A stretch of DNA of 64,000 bases, taken from NCBI RefSeq assembly GCF_033958435.1, contig NC_134137.1, positions 241,846,501 through 241,910,500 of the forward strand, given 5' to 3'. The stretch's first letter is position 1. Each line of letters opens with the position of its first letter. Made by a program: the position numbers and the translations under genes. Origin of the DNA: Carettochelys insculpta. Its lineage: Eukaryota; Chordata; Testudines; Carettochelyidae. This document shows positions 58,910 through 64,000 of the stretch, in pieces. Below the pieces are notes generated by a model that did no database searches, was not told the origin of the DNA, and saw only the letters and a list, made by a program, of their open reading frames with translations.

Positions 58910-59255
58910 GGCCTAGGACTACACTGTAGCCATATCTCTAAATAACTTATTGTGAACTCGGTGCTGTCCAAACATCATCAAAGTTTGAAATAAGTGACTA
59001 TTTTAAACTTCTAGCTACCCCTTTCATGACAAGGGGTAGCACTAACGAAATATCACACTTGAAATAGCTCAGCTATTTCGAGGGCGACGCTTGTCCGCAG
59101 GGTTTCTATTTCGGGATACATTTATATGAAAAGGTTTTAAAAAAAATGGGCAAGAGCATTGTGAATATTCCATTTACATTTGTATCCCGAAATAGAAACC
59201 ACAGTGTAACCACAGTCCAAGTGTTTGGGCCTCCGCACAGTGTAGACTCGTAGTC
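58910..59255. mobile_element. MITE with TAA target duplication
   Basis: A 346-bp non-coding element. The left end GGCCTAGGACTACACTGT and right end (reverse complement GACTACGAGTCTACACTGT) are inverted repeats. TAA flanks both sides (58907-58909 and 59256-59258), the preferred Harbinger target type. The middle has inverted GAAATAGAAACC / GGTTTCTATTTC blocks. Confidence 0.75.
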
Positions 59256-59258
59256 TAA

Positions 59259-62199
59259 AATTAATTGCAATAAATAGATTCATCCTAATTTTACATAAGG
59301 AAAATTTATGCTTTTTTTGTATGAAATTATATTTGGAAGCTGTCATTCACCAGTACATCGTGATTAATTTCTGCTGTGCTGTCTTTGCTTACCCCCTCCA
59401 ATGATTAACAAAAAAGAACTTTCTTGTTGTAGTGACTGTCTCCCTTTGTTAAATGTCATGTCATAAATTGTTTGATTAACTTCAAATTTGTATGCACATA
59501 TGTGTGTGTGAGAGTCTTCTGTTGATAGATGCCTCCACAGCAGACTTAAACTTTTGAGTTTGTCTCTGTGAGGAAAAGCGCTAGATGACTTGCAATGGAA
59601 GTTGAATTCTATAGCTATCTTCTGTGGCCCTGATTTAAGTCTGCTGTGTTGATGTGCCTAGTTGAAATCTTAACTAACTGTTAAAATTAGAGATGAATAA
59701 ACTAGTTTCTGCTCCTCTGCACTAGATCTTCTCTGTAGCACCAAAAAGCTAAGTATTGAGGACCAGGTGAACATCCGTATTTTAAGTGGGGTGTCATTGG
59801 AAACCACTTATCTGATCCAGCAGCACCGACAGCTGCTGTGGGACTTGGGGCAAGGAAGGAAGGAGAACCCAGTATGGTGGAAGGGGTGGGTTTTAGGGCA
59901 GTCAGCCTGGCCCCCACCCCCTCAGACATGCATGAAGCAGTGGCACAATGCTCTACAGCATGTCAAAGGGGTCCTAGGGCATCTTTCCCCTTCCCCTTGG
60001 TAGAAATATTCTATTTTGGCTCCAGACCTAAATTACCAGTGTTGGGGGATGACACTCAGAGGCTTGTGGATTTTGGCTGTAAGGCATAATCAGAGTTGCA
60101 ATGAGAACAGTGGAAAAGTGGAAACTCTTCTGGGTCAGAATACTTACTAGCAGTTAAGGCAACTCTCTTCTCTGAAGTGGGTGTCCAATATATTTTTTTA
60201 AAGAGAAATGTTCTAGGATAAATTAAAACAATATATTTATAGCTCAAGTAATATAGACTGAAGCATGGGGCGTGGAAGGTTGGAAAGCATATTTTATGCA
60301 GGTTGTTCATCCTGGAATCATTTATGCATCAAAGTATTATACTGTATGTTGTACACAGATGTGGCTTTAACACATAAACTAAATAGCCTCTTACTCTTTA
60401 TTTCAGTGTTTCAGAACCAAATTTTATAGCTTTTGGCAATGTGTACCTAGGAGTTTGAAAATTGTTCTATAAGCAATATCTTGTGGTCATAAATTATTGC
60501 AGTCATTTTAGGTTTGTAAAAGCCCTACATAAATCTCCATGTAAGCACAACAATAAAAAGTGCAAATGTGTTTCTTGGGTCACCATTGCTCCAAGTGGTG
60601 TGCAATAGGTTTCCCCGCTGTAGTTTTTTAGGGTACTATCTTATTACCTATTTGCTAGCTCCCACCATAACCTATTGCAGTAGTAAAACTGCTAAGCCTT
60701 GCTGTTTATTTCCCATTCAATGTTTGGCAATATAAGTGGACCAGAGGTGCTCAGATGTAAAACGGGCTGCCTTTTCCAATATTAATAGCGCACACATCAG
60801 ATCTCTGCCATACTGGAACAAACAAGCGAGATTTAATTGTTGTGGGCTTTCCCAGCAACTTATTTATCCACTTCACATAATATTTGGGTTTTTTTGTTTA
60901 CTGGTATAGCTTGTATTGTTGAACACACTCCTGGAACTAGTCTGCAAGTCGTTTTTGAAGAGTATTGACTGAGTGAGTGAATTGTTACTGGAAACATGCC
61001 TGGCTCTTATTTTACTCTTATTCTCTTATATTCTTATTTTACTTTGCTAGCATTTATGTGGAAAACGTTTATGTGCTTTAGTCTTTGAGTAGCTGTTAAG
61101 AATAACTGCAGAATTTATCTATATTATGATAGTGTAGAAGTGGTCAGGAATTTTTTGATGAAACAGTTTTTCATCAGAAAATGGCAGTTTGTCAAATCAG
61201 AAATTGTTTTGTGAAGGGACTGGTTCAATGAAACTTTTATTATCAGAAAAGATTCTCTGGTCAAGGGTGGAGTCAAGAAGGATTCCACCCCTACAGCCCA
61301 GTGCTTATGGCACTCAACTAGTCAAACAGTCTGGTTTGTATTCATGAAGAAGAGGAATATTTTAGAAAAGAGGGAATTTTTTTATGGGGTGGTTAAGTTG
61401 TTTTAATTGGATTTTAAAAAATGTACAAAACTTAAATATGAATTTGAACAAAGCTTCAAGTCCTCAAACACTCCAGAAGTGTAGGATGTTCAGAAATCTG
61501 TGTCTGAACAGTGAAGGTCAGACGCTTCTTACATTTGATGTTTAAAACATAGTAAGTAGAAACATGGGTATTCTGGAGGGGAAAGATCCACTTGTCTTGA
61601 AATAAAACATTACAGGGCAATGTGTGTGGTTGGGCAGGAACTGATTTTCACAGTTACTCAGATTTATGGCTGCAAATAGTCGACGTTACATGGAATGCAT
61701 ATTCTGGGTTTCCTATGGGTTGGTTTGGGGGTCCAGTTTTGATGGATACAAGGGAAAGTCATTACATATCTATGGTATACATTTTTCAGAGTAGACAGAA
61801 TCTGTAGAGCTTTTGGGGCAACTGAATGGTGTGGTTTCCTTTCAGGAGAGTGGTAGGAGTCAGTCAGGTTGCAGATACTAAAATACACAACTTTGTGTAG
61901 AAATTGCTTTAAGGGTGAAATTACTCCTGCTCAAGCAGATCAAAATCCCCCTAGTTACTCGTTTTACTCTGCTTTTCACAGTGTGCCCTCCTCCTGCAAA
62001 CTTCTTGCTCTGTGACCCTATCCCCATTTTTATATTACCTACCCCTTTAGCTGTGGGAACTAAGCTTAAGTAGTCTTGTCAGGGTCCCCTCTGGGCATAA
62101 AACCCTATAAGCCTCTTAGGTCAGTGGTTCTTTATGACTGACTAAGACCAATTTAAGAATGGCAAAGCTTGGTGGTATTCACCTATTGTGCTGCTTGTA
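59259..62199. other. Unassigned sequence
   Basis: A+T-rich background. No gene, RNA or repeat is recognised. The short frames around 59.7-60.1 kb have no motif. Confidence 0.5.
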
Positions 62200-64000
62200 G
62201 AATCATAGAACACTAGAACTGGAAGGGACTTCGAGAGGTCATCAGGTCCAGTGCTTTGCCCCCAAGTCAGAACTAAGCACTGCCTAGAGAATCCCCAATA
62301 TATGTCTATGTAACCTGTCCTTAAATATCTCCAGTGATGGAGATTCCACAACCTCCCTAGGCAATTTATTCCAGTGTTTAACCACCCTGACAGTTAGGAA
62401 GTTTTTCCTAATGTCCAACCGAAACCTCCCTTTCTGCAGTTTAAACCCGTTGCTCCTTGTCCTATCCTCAGAGGCCAAGGAGAACAATTTTTCTCTCTCC
62501 TCTTTGTAACCCTCTTTTAGGTACTTGTAAACCCCTATCATGAGCCCTCTAAGTCTTCTCTTTTCTAAACTAAATAAGCCCAGTTCTTTCAGTCTTCCGT
62601 CATAGCTCATGTTCTCTAGACCTTTAATCATTCTTGTTGCTCTTCTCTGGACCTGCTCCAATTTCTCCACAGCTTTCTTGAAATGTGGTGCCCAGAACTG
62701 GACACAATACTCCAGTCAAGGCCTAATGAGTGTTGAGTAGAGCAGAAGAATGACTTCTTGTGTCTTGTTCTCAACACTCCTGTTAATGGATCCCAGAATT
62801 ATGTTTGTGTTTTTTGCAACAGCATCACACTGTTGACTCATATTTAGCTTGTAGTCCACTATGACCCCTTAATCCCTTTCCACAGTACTCCCTCCTCGTC
62901 TGTCACTTCCCATTTTGTGTGTATGAAGCTGAATGTTCCTTCCTAAGTGGAGTACTTTGCATTTGTCCTTATTAAATTTCATCCTGTTTACTTAAGACCA
63001 TTTCTCTGGTTTGTCCAGATCATTTTGAATTCTTACCCTATTCTCCACATTGGTTGCAACCCCTCCGAGCTTAGTATCATCTGAAAACTTAATAAGTGTA
63101 CTCTCTATGCCAATATCTAAATTGTTGATAAAGATATTGAATAGAACCGGTCCCATACCAGAACCCTGCAGAACTTCACTTGTTATGCTCTTCCAGCATG
63201 ACTGCAAACCACTAATAACTACTCTCTGAAAATGGTTATCCAAACAGTTGTGCACCCACCTTGTAGTAGCCCCATCTAAGTTGTATTTGCCTCATTTATT
63301 GATAAGATCATGTGAGACCGTATCAAAAAGTCTAAAGTCTAGGTATACCACATCCACTGCTTCTCCCTTATCCACAAGACTTGTTATTCTGTCAAAGAAA
63401 GATTGGTCTGGCATGATTTGTTTTTCACAAATCTTTGTTGGCTGTTACCTGTCACCTTATTTTCTTCCAGATGTTTGCAGATAAATTCCTTAACTACTTG
63501 CTCCATTATCTTTCCCCACACAGAAGTTAAACTGAGTGGTGTGTAGTTTTCTGGGTTGCTCTTTTTCCACTTTTTATAGACTGGCGCTATATATAGTCTT
63601 TTGCAGTCTTCTGGAATCTCTCCTGACTTCCAGAACTTTTCAAATATGATAGCTAAGGGTTCCGATACCTCCTCTATCAGCTCCTTGAATATTCTAGAAT
63701 GCATTTCATAAGGTCCTGGTGACTTGCACATATCTAATTTTTCCAAGTAATTTTTAACTTGTTCTTTATTTTTATTTTATCCTCTAAACCTACCCCCTTC
63801 CCACTAGCATTCACCATGTTAAACACTTCTGCATCAGACTGCTTGATGAAGACCAAAGCAAAGAAGTGATTAAGCATCTCAGCCATTTCCAAGTTTGCTG
63901 ATATCGTTTCTCCCTCCCCACTGAGCAGTTGTCCTACCCTGTCCTTGCTCTCTTGCTTCTAATATATTCATAGAATGTCTTCTTGTTATCCTTTATGTTT
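62200..64000 (-). mobile_element. CR1 LINE, 3' half, running off the window edge
   Basis: On the minus strand this is a fairly well preserved CR1. From the right edge it encodes the palm and fingers region ([15 protein letters not shown], then [32 protein letters not shown]), then GPVLFNIFINNLD and the catalytic FSDDTKLGG (Asp pair at 63081-63076), then the C-terminal [29 protein letters not shown] and [10 protein letters not shown] segments. It finishes with the CR1 3' end (TAGAACTGGAAGG region read in reverse) near 62200. Frameshifts separate the blocks (63746-63384, 63255-62992, 62670-62284), so it is inactive, but it is younger-looking than the fragments at 5.5 and 54.4 kb. Confidence 0.85.

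Noticed and set aside
1..64000. CRISPR arrays, bacterial operons, integrons or phage
   Set aside because: No direct-repeat and spacer arrays or prokaryotic gene organisation; the window is vertebrate repeat-rich DNA.

Overview
The window reads as vertebrate nuclear DNA, most likely from a turtle (Testudines, Cryptodira). The strongest taxonomic marker is a tRNA-derived SINE at 47783-47983 with a clean RNA polymerase III A box and a CR1-like 3' tail, the architecture of the turtle Cry/PolIII SINEs. CR1 LINEs, remnants of MIR-type SINEs, PIF/Harbinger transposons and many small inverted-repeat elements starting GGCTGTGTCTACAC fit the same picture. I suspect a softshell-type turtle from the look of the CpG-rich fold-back element near 16.3 kb, but this is only an impression.

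I found no convincing host gene, tRNA, rRNA or CRISPR array. The window looks like intergenic or deep intronic sequence in which transposable elements of several ages sit in A+T-rich background. Every coding region I recognise belongs to a transposable element, and all of them are broken.

Layout. 0-1.5 kb: 3' part of an endonuclease-type LINE (called RTE-like here) split by a younger CR1. 1.5-9.4 kb: mostly unassigned, with an old CR1 fragment (5.5-6.0 kb) and an unexplained two-part reverse-strand reading frame (6.8-7.4 kb). 9.4-10.8 kb: candidate solo LTR, then a hAT-like element. 14.8-17 kb: repeat fragments and a half fold-back element whose broken end abuts one arm of a perfect 39-bp inverted duplication. 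21-24.3 kb: a MITE with a 3-bp target duplication, then a dead Harbinger transposase. 26.6-32.7 kb: MITEs and MIR-type SINEs. 35.3-37.4 kb: a fold-back MITE, then a second RTE-like LINE with a 12-bp target duplication. 38.3-43.7 kb: a dense block of MITEs, with a 3.8-kb G+C-rich Harbinger element that carries a DDE transposase and a convergent Myb/SANT-like gene inserted into an older MITE. 46.4-50.3 kb: a decayed LINE (endonuclease, reverse transcriptase and C-terminal region) split by the turtle SINE. 50.5-54.2 kb: a TIR element, a fold-back MITE, a hAT transposase remnant and a MITE. 54.4-58.0 kb: a CR1 split by a 2.2-kb Harbinger-like element. 58.9-59.3 kb: a MITE. 62.2-64.0 kb: 3' part of a CR1 on the minus strand, running off the end.

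The elements work as mobilisation partnerships. CR1 machinery can explain the SINE, whose tail resembles a CR1 3' end. Harbinger transposase plus its Myb/SANT-like partner can explain the many MITEs with similar ends and 3-bp duplications. I see no new biological system. The most informative signals are the nested insertions with readable target-site duplications and the 39-bp inverted duplication, which looks like a repair scar.
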